The notes under the pieces: model-generated
What the model saw: only the letters and a program-made list of their open reading frames with translations
What the model was told of the DNA's origin: nothing
Databases searched by the model: none
Source: Geothrix fuzhouensis
GTDB taxonomy: Bacteria; Acidobacteriota; Holophagae; Holophagales; Holophagaceae
Direction of reading: 5' to 3'
DNA: 64,000 bases
Assembly: GCF_024609325.1 (NCBI RefSeq)
Contig: NZ_JANHMQ010000001.1
Span: 930,001-994,000, forward strand
Translations under genes and position numbers: made by a program
In this document: positions 1-8,228 of the stretch, piece by piece
How positions within the stretch are numbered: the first letter of the stretch is position 1
Layout: every line of letters starts with the position of its first letter

Positions 1-1038
1 GAGGATTGCTGTGAAGCGTTCCAGATTCGCCAGGAAGAGATCCACCAGGTGGGGGTCGAAATGGACGCCCCGGCCCCTCTGGATGAGTGCCACAACCTGG
101 TCCTCGGGCCAGGAGTCCTTGTAGTGCCGCCGGCTGCTGGCCGCATCGAACACATCCACCAAGGTGGTGATGCGGGCCTCGATAGGAATGGCCCCACCCT
201 TGAGGCCCTTCGGGTAACCCGTGCCATCCCATTTTTCGTGGTGGCCGAAGGCGATGCGGGCCCCCATCTGGATGAACGGCACCTTCGACCCCTTCAGGAT
301 GGTGGCGCCCATGGTCGTATGCCGTCGCATGGTCACCCACTCCTCCTCGGTGAGGGTTCCGGGTTTCTGGAGGATGGCATCCGGCACCCCGACCTTCCCG
401 ATATCGTGCATGGGTGCGGCGGACCGGATGGTTTCGACGGCCTCCTGGTCCCAGCCGAGCAGCTTCCCCATCTCCGCAGCGTAAAGGCCGATGCGGCGGA
501 CATGCGTGCCTGTTTCGTGGTCACGATGTTCGCTGGCGGAGATAAGTCGGAGGGCCACTTCCTCGCGAGAGGCGCGGATCTGTTCGGTCTGTTCGCGGAC
601 CTTTCGGGCCAGCTGGGCTTCGCGGTCCCGGAAGGCGATCTCGAGCATGCGCCGTCGCAGGGCCGCGTTCACCTGTACCACGATCTCCCTGGGCTGGAAG
701 GGCTTCAGGATGTAGCCGAAGGCGCCCTGCTGGAGGCACTCGATGGCCGTCTCCGCCGCCTCCGTGGAACTCACCATGATCACAGAGATATCCGGGATGC
801 GCGGCTGGAGCGCCTTCACCAGGTCAAGTCCCGAGGCGCCCGGCATCTGGATGTCGCTGAGCACCAGGTCCGATGGCTCTTCCTCCAACGCCTTGAGGGC
901 ACGCGGCACGTCCTCCGCCACCCGGCAGCGATAGCCGGCCTTCGTGAGAATCCGCTCAAGCGAGAGGCGGATGATGGGCAGGTCATCCACAATCAGGATG
1001 CTGACCTGCTGAGGCACCACCTGGATTTCTTCGCCCAT
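1..1038 (-). CDS. response regulator with HD-GYP domain (c-di-GMP phosphodiesterase), 3' end cut by window edge
   Basis: The frame opens with MGEEIQVVPQQ at 1038 and stays open for 346 codons to position 1, so the C-terminus lies outside the window. Residues about 12-125 form a receiver domain: IVDDLP supplies the acidic pair, LVLSDIQMPG the phosphoacceptor Asp, and YILKPFQP the conserved Lys. A short coiled linker leads to an HD-GYP domain with SEHRDHETGTHVRR, MHDIGKVGVPD and HHEKWDGTGYPKG, the metal-binding HD and GYP motifs. The family hydrolyses cyclic di-GMP under control of phosphorylation from a sensor kinase. No partner kinase is adjacent on the visible side. The motifs make the family call secure; the input signal is unknown. 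Confidence 0.93.
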   Translation of the reverse strand, partial: MGEEIQVVPQQVSILIVDDLPIIRLSLERILTKAGYRCRVAEDVPRALKALEEEPSDLVLSDIQMPGASGLDLVKALQPRIPDISVIMVSSTEAAETAIECLQQGAFGYILKPFQPREIVVQVNAALRRRMLEIAFRDREAQLARKVREQTEQIRASREEVALRLISASEHRDHETGTHVRRIGLYAAEMGKLLGWDQEAVETIRSAAPMHDIGKVGVPDAILQKPGTLTEEEWVTMRRHTTMGATILKGSKVPFIQMGARIAFGHHEKWDGTGYPKGLKGGAIPIEARITTLVDVFDAASSRRHYKDSWPEDQVVALIQRGRGVHFDPHLVDLFLANLERFTAIL

Positions 1039-1164
1039 GGACCTTCCCTGGATCGGACTTCAATCGCGTGTCTGTTGGATGTCTGCCGCCATCGATGATC
1101 GCATGGCCAGAAAAAACCAAGAAACTTCCTTGCCTGGGCTACGGACCTCTGGCCTTTACCCCCC

Positions 1165-1611
1165 CTACCGGGCCCACTCCAGGGAATCGCGCTTGGCTGT
1201 GTAGTGGGCTCCCAATTCCAGCGCGATGGCTCGTTCGCAAAGCTCCAGCGCCGCATGGAAGTCCCCCAGCTCGCTGTGGGCCTGGATGCCCCGCTCGAAG
1301 CAGGTCAGGCCCTCCAGCAGCCGCCGGTACTCGTGGGGGAAGGCCGCTTCGAGATCGCCCAGATACCCGAGCACTGACGCCACGGAGCCGGCGCACTCTT
1401 CCCACAATCCGCATTGTGCCTGGGCCTCCGCCATCAGATCGTAGGCGATGGCCTTCACGGCGTTCGGCAGGCTGGCCTGCCCTTCGAACGTGCGGCGCAG
1501 GTACTTCAGGGCGGATTCCGGTCCGCTGAAGGCCGCCTCGCGGTGCCCCGCCAACAGATCCTCGAGGACATCCTTCACCGACTTGCGGACGGGTTCCTGT
1601 CGCTTCGCCAT
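1165..1611 (-). CDS. hypothetical TPR-like helical protein
   Basis: A 148-residue protein starting MAKRQEPVRKSVKDVL. It has no signal peptide or membrane segment and is predicted almost entirely helical. Alternating small and aromatic residues (AAFSGPESALKYLRRTFEG, ALELCERAIALE) resemble tetratricopeptide hairpins. I recognise no catalytic motif and no named family. It stands between guaA and the HD-GYP regulator on the same strand, separated from guaA by an inverted repeat, so it is probably transcribed on its own. A longer overlapping frame exists but has the arginine and proline richness of a shadow. Function unknown; a small protein-interaction module is the most I would infer. Confidence 0.6.
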   Translation of the reverse strand: MAKRQEPVRKSVKDVLEDLLAGHREAAFSGPESALKYLRRTFEGQASLPNAVKAIAYDLMAEAQAQCGLWEECAGSVASVLGYLGDLEAAFPHEYRRLLEGLTCFERGIQAHSELGDFHAALELCERAIALELGAHYTAKRDSLEWAR

Positions 1612-1653
1612 TGAAACCTGTAAAGAAAAGAACGTTTTTGAAACCGGAGATCT

Positions 1654-1720
1654 CGCAGATGGGCGCAGATAAACCCCTGCACCATGTCCTCCCCCAGCTG
1701 CGCAATCTGCGTCATCTGCG
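1654..1720. repeat. inverted repeat built from CGCAGAT units, possible guaA terminator
   Basis: Two CGCAGAT units spaced by GGG (1654-1670) face two ATCTGCG units spaced by TC (1705-1720). They can fold into an interrupted stem with a loop of about 34 nt. The repeat sits just after the guaA stop codon (guaA reads leftwards) and before the next gene. It could act as a terminator or be an extragenic palindromic repeat. No clear U-run follows on the minus strand. Confidence 0.5.
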
Positions 1721-1728
1721 GTTAATAC

Positions 1729-3258
1729 TCATTCGTATTCAATCGTGGCGGGCGGTTTCGAGGTGATGTCGTAGACCACGCGGTTGATGCCCTTGACCTC
1801 GCGGACAATGCGCTGGGCGATCTTCTCCAGCAGCTCGTGGGGCAGGCGGGCCCAATCGGCGGTCATGAAGTCTTCGCTGGTCACGGCCCGGAGCGCGCAC
1901 ATCCACTCGAAGGTGCGCTCATCGCCCATGATGCCCACGGTCTGGACCGGCAGCAGCACAGCAAAAGCCTGGCTGGTCTTGCGGTACCAGCCGCTGTCCT
2001 TCAGTTCCTGCATGAAGATGGCATCGGCGTTCTGCAGGATGGTTGCCCGCTCGCGGGTGATGGCGCCAGGGAGGCGCACGGCCAGCCCAGGCCCCGGGAA
2101 AGGGTGCCGCTGGTTCATCTCCTCGGGCAGACCGAGCGCCAGGCCCGTGGCCCGGACTTCATCCTTGAACAACTCGCGGAGGGGTTCCACCAGCTTGAGC
2201 TTCATGCGCTCGGGCAGGCCACCCACGTTGTGGTGGGACTTCACCAGGATGGCGCCGCCGATGCCGCTGGATTCGATGACGTCCGGATAGGTGGTGCCCT
2301 GGCCAAGGAAGTCTGCCTTCACCTTGCTGGCTTCGCGTTCGAAGACTTCGATGAACTTGCCGCCGATGATCTTCCGCTTCTGTTCGGGATCGGTAATGTC
2401 CTTGAGTGCCCCCAGGAATTCGTCCGAGGCATCCACCCAGATCACATTGAGCTCGAAGGGCTCGAAGTAGGTCTGCACCTGCTTCATCTCGTCTTTGCGC
2501 ATGAGGCCGTGATCCACGAACACGCAGGTGAGCTGCTTGCCGATGGCCTTGTGCAACAGCAGGGCCGCCACGCTGGAATCCACACCGCCGCTGAGCCCCA
2601 GCACCACCGTGCCCTGCCCCACCTGCCCCCGGATGACCTTCACCTTCTCCTCGATGAAGTTGCCGGCGTTCCAGTCGAGCGCCATGCCGCAGTGCTTGAG
2701 GAAGTTCAGCAGCAGGGGCGTGCCCTGAGTGCTGTGGGTGACTTCCGGGTGGAACTGGAGGCAGTAGATCTCACGTTTGGGATCTTCCATGGCCGCCACG
2801 GGCACGCTGGGCGTCGTTGCCGTGACGGTGAAGCCGGCCGGGGCGACTTCCACGTGATCACCATGGCTCATCCACACCTGCTGGATGTGAGGCAGCCCCT
2901 CGAAGAGCATGGATCCCTCAGGCATGGCCTGGATCTCCGCCTTGCCATATTCCCGGCTCGCGGAGCGATGCAGCTGACCACCGAGGTTCCGGGCCAGGAG
3001 CTGCTGGCCGTAGCAGATGCCGAGGATGGGCACGCCCAGGCCAAGAATGGCCGGATCCAGATCCGGCGCCCCCGCCTCCAGCACCGAGTTAGGCCCACCT
3101 GACAAGATCACGCCCTTCAGGTCCGATCCCGCGATCTCCTGCGCCGTGGCCCCACTGTTGTAGACCAGCCCGAAAGCCCCCAGCTCGCGCAGCCGCCGCG
3201 TGATGAGCCGCGTGTACTGGCTGCCGTAGTCGATGATCGCGATGCGTTCGTGGTGCAT
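1729..3258 (-). CDS. guaA: GMP synthase (glutamine-hydrolysing)
   Basis: A 509-residue enzyme that aminates XMP to GMP with glutamine and ATP, the last step of guanine nucleotide synthesis in the cytosol. The N-terminal class I glutamine amidotransferase starts IAIIDYGSQYTRLI and carries the nucleophile Cys in GICYGQQLL and the His-Glu pair in LQFHPEVTH. The ATP-pyrophosphatase domain has the P-loop GLSGGVDSS near residue 220. The C-terminal dimerisation domain ends with the characteristic KPPATIEYE. I chose the ATG at 3258 (MHHERIAIIDYG). The open frame continues upstream, but that part overlaps glyS and has no family similarity. The gene follows glyS by 8 bp on the same strand, so glyQ-glyS-guaA may be one transcript. 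Confidence 0.97.
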   Translation of the reverse strand: MHHERIAIIDYGSQYTRLITRRLRELGAFGLVYNSGATAQEIAGSDLKGVILSGGPNSVLEAGAPDLDPAILGLGVPILGICYGQQLLARNLGGQLHRSASREYGKAEIQAMPEGSMLFEGLPHIQQVWMSHGDHVEVAPAGFTVTATTPSVPVAAMEDPKREIYCLQFHPEVTHSTQGTPLLLNFLKHCGMALDWNAGNFIEEKVKVIRGQVGQGTVVLGLSGGVDSSVAALLLHKAIGKQLTCVFVDHGLMRKDEMKQVQTYFEPFELNVIWVDASDEFLGALKDITDPEQKRKIIGGKFIEVFEREASKVKADFLGQGTTYPDVIESSGIGGAILVKSHHNVGGLPERMKLKLVEPLRELFKDEVRATGLALGLPEEMNQRHPFPGPGLAVRLPGAITRERATILQNADAIFMQELKDSGWYRKTSQAFAVLLPVQTVGIMGDERTFEWMCALRAVTSEDFMTADWARLPHELLEKIAQRIVREVKGINRVVYDITSKPPATIEYE

Positions 3259-3266
3259 GGGTGCCC

Positions 3267-5339
3267 CTACTGCCAAAGACTGAAATCGGCCACGCGCAGG
3301 AAGGCCTGGCGGAGGCGATGGAGGAGGCTGAGGCGGGCGGCGCGGAGGGCCGGGTCCTCGCACTTCACCATGACGGCATTGAAGAAGGCCTCCAAGGGCT
3401 CGGCGAGATTCGCCAGCGCGGCGAGCAGCGAAGCCTGGTCGGGTGCGGACTCCAACTCCTTCAGGCACGTCGCCAGCACCTTCTCCTCGGGCTGCGCCAG
3501 CAGGCTGCCATCGAAGTCAGTCGAGAGGGCTTCGTCCTTCAGGATGTTCCCGATGCGCTTGGCGCTCTGAGCCAGGCTGGCGAAGCGGGGATCCTCGGCA
3601 AAGGCGGACAGGGCCTCGCAGCGCGCCTTGAGGTCCACCAGGTCCTCCCAACCCGCAGCCAGAGCGGAACGGCGCACGGAGCCTGCGTAGCCGACGAGTT
3701 CCAGCTGGTAGGCCACACGATCCTTGAAGAAGGCCAGCAGGGCTTCGGTTGTTTCGGCCTCGGGTTTCGTAGCTTTCGCTCCCACGGTGCGGAGGGCGGC
3801 GGCGATGAGATCGGCGGGGGTGAACGCCCAGCCGCGCTCCCAGAGGATGCGCACGATGCCCTGGCCAGCCCGGCGGAGGGCGAGGGGATCCTTGGACCCG
3901 CTGGGGATGAGGCCCACCGCAAAGCAGCCGGCCACCGTGTCGAGCTTGTCACAGAGGGACAAGAGGCAACCCGTTGGGGTGCCGGGAATGGCGTCGTCCG
4001 CGCCGACAGGCCGGTAGTGTTCCTTCACGGCCTTCCAGACTTCCTCGTGGGCGCCTTCATACCGGAGGTACTCGCCGCCCATGATGCCCTGAAGCTCTGG
4101 GAACTCGCCCACCATCAGCGTGCGCAGGTCGCACTTGGCCATGCGGGCGGCTTCCAGGGCTCGGTCGATATGGTCCATGTCGTCTGACAACCGGGTAGCC
4201 AGGTTCTTCGTCAGCGCCACCACACGGCCCGTCTTGGCGTGGTAGCTGCCGAGATCCCGCTGGAAGGTCAGGGCCTGCAGCTTCTCCAGGCGATCCGCCA
4301 GGGGGTGCTTGCGATCCTCCGCGAAGAAGAACCGGGCGTCGTAGAGGCGGGCCTTCAGCACCCATTCGTTGCCAGCCTTCACGAAACCCGCGGGGTCGTC
4401 GGTGCGGTTGGCGGCGGTGAGGAAGCAGGGCAATAGAGCCCCGTCCAAGCCTTCAATGCAGAAACTCTTCTGGTGCTCGCGGAGGCTTGTGACCAGGACC
4501 TCCTTCGGGAGTTCCAGAAAATCCGCCGGGAACTCGCCGCGCACGATCTTGGGGAACTCCACGATCTCCGCGAGGGTGTCCAGCAGCTCGGCATCGGCGA
4601 CGACGTGGCCTTTCACCTCAGCAGCCAGGACCTCCAGCTGCTGGGCGATGCGGGTACGGCGGGCCTCCATACTGACTACGATTCCGGCCGCCTCCAGCGC
4701 TGACTCATACGCTTCAGTCGTGGCGATCTTCACCGCTTCGGGATGCTCGCGGTGGTAGAGCCGGTGACCCCAGGTGGTGTTCGTGGCCGTCACACCATCC
4801 ACGGTGATGGGCACGACCTGATCCCCGAAGAGGCACAGGATGTTGCGGATGGGGCGCACGAACTCGAACTCGGACGTGCCCCAGCGCATGGCCTTGGGCA
4901 CATGCAGCCCGGCGATGAGCCCCGGCAGGGCTTCCGCCAGCAGGTCCACGGTCGGACGGCCCTGCTTGGTGATCGTCACCACTGCGCAAGGTTCCTTCCT
5001 ACCGGCGGGCTGCTCGAAGCGCACGGCGCTGAAATCGACACCCCACTTCTCCGCGAACTTCAGGCCCTGGAGGGTGGGCTTGCCGTCCTCCCCGACACAC
5101 ATGCGCTGGGGCGGACCCACCTGCGTATCGGTCTGGTCGGGCTGGGAGGCGGGAAGGGATGCCCCGCGCCAGGCCAGCTTGCGCGGGGAATAGAAGGCTT
5201 CAAGACCGGCTGAGGCCAGACCTTGATCACTGGCCCAGGCGGTAAAGGCCGCTGAAAATTCCTCGATCAACGGCGTGAGAAACCGCGCCGGAATCTCCTC
5301 GCAGTGCAGTTCCAGCAGGAAGGTTTTGGTGCCGCTCAC
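3267..5339 (-). CDS. glyS: glycyl-tRNA synthetase beta subunit
   Basis: A 690-residue beta chain of the bacterial alpha2-beta2 glycyl-tRNA synthetase, which charges tRNA-Gly. It starts [20 protein letters not shown], with the family signature LHCEEIPA at the N-terminus. The central [16 protein letters not shown] and the following [33 protein letters not shown] match the HD-like region of GlyS. The C-terminal helical domain, near the end of the protein, binds the anticodon side of the tRNA. Length is normal for the family (about 690). The start codon overlaps the glyQ stop by 4 bases, so translation is probably coupled and gives balanced subunits. Confidence 0.97.
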   Translation of the reverse strand: MSGTKTFLLELHCEEIPARFLTPLIEEFSAAFTAWASDQGLASAGLEAFYSPRKLAWRGASLPASQPDQTDTQVGPPQRMCVGEDGKPTLQGLKFAEKWGVDFSAVRFEQPAGRKEPCAVVTITKQGRPTVDLLAEALPGLIAGLHVPKAMRWGTSEFEFVRPIRNILCLFGDQVVPITVDGVTATNTTWGHRLYHREHPEAVKIATTEAYESALEAAGIVVSMEARRTRIAQQLEVLAAEVKGHVVADAELLDTLAEIVEFPKIVRGEFPADFLELPKEVLVTSLREHQKSFCIEGLDGALLPCFLTAANRTDDPAGFVKAGNEWVLKARLYDARFFFAEDRKHPLADRLEKLQALTFQRDLGSYHAKTGRVVALTKNLATRLSDDMDHIDRALEAARMAKCDLRTLMVGEFPELQGIMGGEYLRYEGAHEEVWKAVKEHYRPVGADDAIPGTPTGCLLSLCDKLDTVAGCFAVGLIPSGSKDPLALRRAGQGIVRILWERGWAFTPADLIAAALRTVGAKATKPEAETTEALLAFFKDRVAYQLELVGYAGSVRRSALAAGWEDLVDLKARCEALSAFAEDPRFASLAQSAKRIGNILKDEALSTDFDGSLLAQPEEKVLATCLKELESAPDQASLLAALANLAEPLEAFFNAVMVKCEDPALRAARLSLLHRLRQAFLRVADFSLWQ

Positions 5340-6250
5340 TTCGCACCTCCCTTCCCGGCGGCTTCCACAGGCACGGCGGCGCCCTCCTGGTGCTCCAGGT
5401 AGGCTCGAGCGCAGGCGCAGGAGAGGTCGCGCACGCGCTTGATGATGCCTGGGCGCTCGGTGGTGCTCACGGCGCCGCGGGCGTCCAGCACGTTGAAGGT
5501 GTGGCTCATCTTGAGGGCCTGCTCATAGGCGCTGAGGAAGTGGCCGTGGTCCTTGAGCAGGCGCCAGCCCTCTTTCTCGAAAGCGTCGAAGAGGGTGCGG
5601 TGCAGATCGATGTCCGCGTGTTCGAAGCTGTACGCACTCAGCTCGAATTCCTCACGCTGGCGCATCTGGCCGTAGGTGACGGGGAAGACGCCGTCGTCCG
5701 TCTTCACCTCGCCATGCACCAGGTCGAAGATGTTGTCATAACCGCCCAGGAACATGCAGATGCGCTCGATGCCATAGGTCAGCTCAGCACTCACGGGCCG
5801 GCAGTCCAGGCCGCCCACCTGCTGGAAGTAGGTGAACTGGCTGATCTCCATGCCGTCCAGCACCACCTGCCAGCCCACGCCCCAGGCACCGAGGGTGGGG
5901 GATTCCCAGTTGTCTTCCTCGAAGCGGAGGTCGTGCTTCGACAGGTCGATCCCGAGCGCTTCGAGGCTCTCGATGTAGAGGTCCTGCACCTTGGCCGGGC
6001 TGGGCTTGAGGATCACCTGGAACTGGAGGTGCTTGTAGACGCGGAAGGGATTCTCGCCGTAGCGGCCGTCCGCCGGGCGGCGGGAGGGCTCCACGTAGGC
6101 TACATTCCAAGGCTTGCTCCCCAGGGCACCGAAGAAGGTCAGCGGATTCATGGTGCCCGCGCCCTTTTCCAGATCGTAGGGCTGGCCAATGAGACAGCCC
6201 CGGTCGGCCCAGAACCGCTGGAGGCGGAGGATCAGTTCCTGGATGTGCAT
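5336..6250 (-). CDS. glyQ: glycyl-tRNA synthetase alpha subunit
   Basis: A 304-residue catalytic alpha chain of the tetrameric glycyl-tRNA synthetase, a class II enzyme forming glycyl-adenylate. It starts [19 protein letters not shown]. It contains the highly conserved stretches [31 protein letters not shown] and [17 protein letters not shown], and the length is typical. It is the first gene of a glyQ-glyS-guaA run on the minus strand, divergent from a GNAT gene with only 58 bp between. A good sigma-70-type promoter lies about 20 bp upstream of the start codon. Confidence 0.97.
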   Translation of the reverse strand: MHIQELILRLQRFWADRGCLIGQPYDLEKGAGTMNPLTFFGALGSKPWNVAYVEPSRRPADGRYGENPFRVYKHLQFQVILKPSPAKVQDLYIESLEALGIDLSKHDLRFEEDNWESPTLGAWGVGWQVVLDGMEISQFTYFQQVGGLDCRPVSAELTYGIERICMFLGGYDNIFDLVHGEVKTDDGVFPVTYGQMRQREEFELSAYSFEHADIDLHRTLFDAFEKEGWRLLKDHGHFLSAYEQALKMSHTFNVLDARGAVSTTERPGIIKRVRDLSCACARAYLEHQEGAAVPVEAAGKGGAK

Positions 6251-6270
6251 GGGGGCTCGCCAAAACGAGC

Positions 6271-6299
6271 ATTGTAGCGGGTTTTCGCCACTTTAGTAA
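6271..6299 (-). promoter_or_regulatory. candidate sigma-70 promoter of glyQ
   Basis: Read on the minus strand, TTACTA (6294-6299) and TACAAT (6271-6276) are separated by 17 bases. The -10 box matches the consensus at 5 of 6 positions and the -35 box at 3 of 6. Transcription would start near 6264, leaving a short leader of about 14 nt that contains a small GCTCG/CGAGC hairpin just before the ATG. I see no T-box-like leader, since there is no room for one. Confidence 0.5.
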
Positions 6300-6308
6300 G
6301 CTGGAGGC

Positions 6309-6842
6309 ATGGTGCTCCGAGCCGCTCTTCCCGCCGATGCCCTGGATCTGGCGATCCTGGGGGAGCGCCTCTGGCGTGAGACGTACACAGGGCTCATCCC
6401 TGCCTCGAATCTGGAGCTGCACTTGGCGAAGACCTTCGGGGCCACCCAGCAGGCTGCGGAATTGGCCGATCCGGCCTGTCGCACCCTGGTGCTCGAACAC
6501 AACGGCGCCCTGCTGGGCTATGCCCTGCTCCGGATCGGCGATCCAGAGTTTGAAAAGCCCGCTTTCCACTTCGTCAAAGCGCTTGAAGTGGCCCGATTCT
6601 ATGTGGATGCCATGCTGCATGGCCAAGGCGCCGCTCAGGAACTCATGGCTGCTGTCCTGGACCAGGCTGCCGCGGCAGGCCACGATGGGGTCTGGCTCCA
6701 GGTCTGGGAGCGGAATGCCCGCGCGATTCGGTTCTATTCCAAGGCCGGGTTCAGCGACGCCGGGGAGGCCACCTTCCGCGTGGGTGAGCAGGTGGATCGG
6801 GACCGGTTGCTCGTGCATGACTTGATGGTTCGTCCACTGTGA
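6309..6842 (+). CDS. GNAT family N-acetyltransferase
   Basis: A 177-residue protein starting MVLRAALPADALDLAILGERL, preceded by a GGAGG Shine-Dalgarno. The order of elements is that of the GNAT fold: the N-terminal strand and helix, LLGYALLRIGDP, then VARFYVDAMLHGQGAAQELM, which is the motif A strand and acetyl-CoA loop (normally Q/RxxGxG/A). WERNARAIRFYSKAGFSDAGE is the C-terminal motif B with the Tyr that often acts as general acid. The substrate cannot be read from sequence; small molecules or protein N-termini are the usual targets. It is divergent from glyQ and followed 50 bp later by arcC on the same strand. Confidence 0.88.
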   Translation: MVLRAALPADALDLAILGERLWRETYTGLIPASNLELHLAKTFGATQQAAELADPACRTLVLEHNGALLGYALLRIGDPEFEKPAFHFVKALEVARFYVDAMLHGQGAAQELMAAVLDQAAAAGHDGVWLQVWERNARAIRFYSKAGFSDAGEATFRVGEQVDRDRLLVHDLMVRPL

Positions 6843-6892
6843 TGGTCGTCGGCTCAACACCTTGCTAGAATCCCCGTTTCCCGGGGCACTGC

Positions 6893-7840
6893 ATGACCCG
6901 AAAGATCGCACTCCTGGCCATTGGTGGAAACGCGCTTCTAAAAGAGAAGGAGCGCGGGCTCCAAGAGGAGCAGCTGGAGAACGCCCGGGAGACGGCGGAG
7001 ATGCTGGCGCGGGTCGTGGCGGAGGGCTACGCGCTGTGCGTGGTGCATGGCAATGGGCCCCAGGTGGGCAACCTGCTCATCCAGCAGGAGGCCGGCTCGG
7101 GCCAGATTCCGCCCTACAGCCTAGATATCTGCGGCGCCATGACCCAGGGCTCCATGGGCTACATGCTGGAGCGCATGCTCATCAACCGGCTGCGCTTCAT
7201 GAAGCTCGACGCGCCCGTGACCTCCGTGCTCACCGAGGTGGTGGTGGACAAGGAGGACAAGGGCTTCCAGGACCCCACCAAGCCCGTGGGACCGTTCTAT
7301 CCCGAGTTCCGCGCCCTGGAGCTGATGCGGTCCAAGCGCTGGAAGATGAAAGAGGATTCGGGCCGCGGCTGGCGCAAGGTGGTGCCCTCGCCCAGACCCA
7401 TCGAGATCGTCCAGCTCGAGGCCATCAAGACCCTGCTCCAATCCGGCAGCTCGGTCATCGCGGGCGGCGGGGGCGGCATCCCCGTGATCCGCGACGCCAG
7501 CGGCTTGCTGGTGGGCGTGGAGGCCGTCATCGACAAGGACCGGCTCAGCGCCCTGCTGGCGGCCCAGTTGGGGGCCGACCTCTTCATCATCCTCACGGGC
7601 GTGGCCAAGGTGGCCATCGACTTCGGCAAGCCCACCCAGCGCTGGATGGACCGCATCACGGCGAGTGAAGCCCGAAAGCACCTGACCGAGGGCCAGTTCC
7701 CGGCTGGCAGCATGGGCCCCAAAATCGAGAGCGCCCTGGCCTACCTGGAAGACGGCGGCCACGAAGTACTCATCACCACGGCCGAGGCCCTGGCCACCGA
7801 GGATCCTGCCACCGTGGGGACGCGCATCGTCCACGATTGA
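6893..7840 (+). CDS. arcC: carbamate kinase
   Basis: A 315-residue amino-acid-kinase-fold enzyme, MTRKIALLAIGGNALLKEKE. It interconverts carbamoyl phosphate plus ADP with carbamate plus ATP. Family motifs are IGGNAL, VVHGNGPQVG, VIAGGGGGIPV, DKDRLSALLAAQLGADLFIILT, and the C-terminal EGQFPAGSMGPKIESA. The length is normal. No arginine deiminase (arcA) or catabolic ornithine carbamoyltransferase (arcB) is visible nearby, so the source of carbamoyl phosphate is elsewhere. A CCCCG/CGGGG hairpin (6872-6886) ends 6 bases before the start codon and includes the likely ribosome-binding G-run, so translation might be modulated by its folding. That last point is inference. Confidence 0.95.
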   Translation: MTRKIALLAIGGNALLKEKERGLQEEQLENARETAEMLARVVAEGYALCVVHGNGPQVGNLLIQQEAGSGQIPPYSLDICGAMTQGSMGYMLERMLINRLRFMKLDAPVTSVLTEVVVDKEDKGFQDPTKPVGPFYPEFRALELMRSKRWKMKEDSGRGWRKVVPSPRPIEIVQLEAIKTLLQSGSSVIAGGGGGIPVIRDASGLLVGVEAVIDKDRLSALLAAQLGADLFIILTGVAKVAIDFGKPTQRWMDRITASEARKHLTEGQFPAGSMGPKIESALAYLEDGGHEVLITTAEALATEDPATVGTRIVHD

Positions 7841-7863
7841 AGGTCTGAATCAGAGGAGTCTCC

Positions 7864-8157
7864 ATGTACGCTCTCATCCTCGTCCGCTACCGCCGTCCGC
7901 TCGCCGAGGTCGAAACCGTTACCGAGGCCCATCGCGCCTACCTCGGCACCCTGAAGGCGCAGGGCATCCTCCTGGCTTCGGGCCCCTTCGACCCCCGCTT
8001 CGGGGCCGCCTGGCTGGTGCGGGTGCAGGACGAGAACCCCCTCGCTGACCTGGATGTCCTGCGCGAGGGCGATCCCTTCTACAAGGCCGGTCTCGCGAAC
8101 TACGAACTCCTGCCCTGGAACGTGATGGCGGGAAAGGACGCGTTCGACCGGATGTGA
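7864..8157 (+). CDS. YciI-like protein
   Basis: A 97-residue protein starting MYALILVRYRRPLAEVETVTEAHRAYL behind a strong GAGGAG ribosome-binding site, 23 bp after arcC. The layout is that of the YciI/YCII-related ferredoxin-like fold: an N-terminal beta strand, ETVTEAHRAYLGTLKAQG with the conserved His, GILLASGPFDPRFGAAW, and a second half around DPFYKAGLANYELLPWNV. The His and Asp that line the putative active site in this family are retained. Family members are mostly uncharacterised; some act in catabolism of aromatic or halogenated compounds. Co-transcription with arcC is likely, but a functional link is not established. Confidence 0.85.
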   Translation: MYALILVRYRRPLAEVETVTEAHRAYLGTLKAQGILLASGPFDPRFGAAWLVRVQDENPLADLDVLREGDPFYKAGLANYELLPWNVMAGKDAFDRM

Positions 8158-8165
8158 TCCCCGCC

Positions 8166-8196
8166 CCGTGGCCTTCACGGCCACCGTAGGCCACGG
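8166..8196. terminator. GC-rich alternative hairpins between convergent genes
   Basis: CCGTGGCC (8166-8173) can pair perfectly with GGCCACGG (8189-8196). The inner GTGGCC/GGCCAC pair (8168-8184) forms a competing shorter hairpin. The region lies just downstream of the YciI-like gene and close to the 3' end of the convergent kinase gene. There is no strong T-run, so it is a plausible but weak terminator. Confidence 0.4.
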
Positions 8197-8208
8197 ACTG
8201 TATCCAAT

Positions 8209-8228
8209 CCACCTTGAAAGCAGGTCCT
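8209..8228. repeat. solo terminal repeat resembling the end of the 270-bp palindromic element
   Basis: CCACCTTGAAAGCAGGTCCT matches the right terminal repeat of the element at 27202-27473 (CCACTTTGAAAGCAGGCCCT) at 18 of 20 positions. The rest of the element is absent. The following AG makes the CTA that is the complement of the kinase TAG stop codon, the same arrangement as at the waaA end of the second full copy. It could be a degraded copy or an insertion scar. Confidence 0.55.

Noticed and set aside
1139-1705. A longer overlapping frame around the small helical protein gene
   Set aside because: Its composition (Arg/Gly/Pro-rich) is that of a shadow, while the 148-residue frame gives a coherent helical protein.
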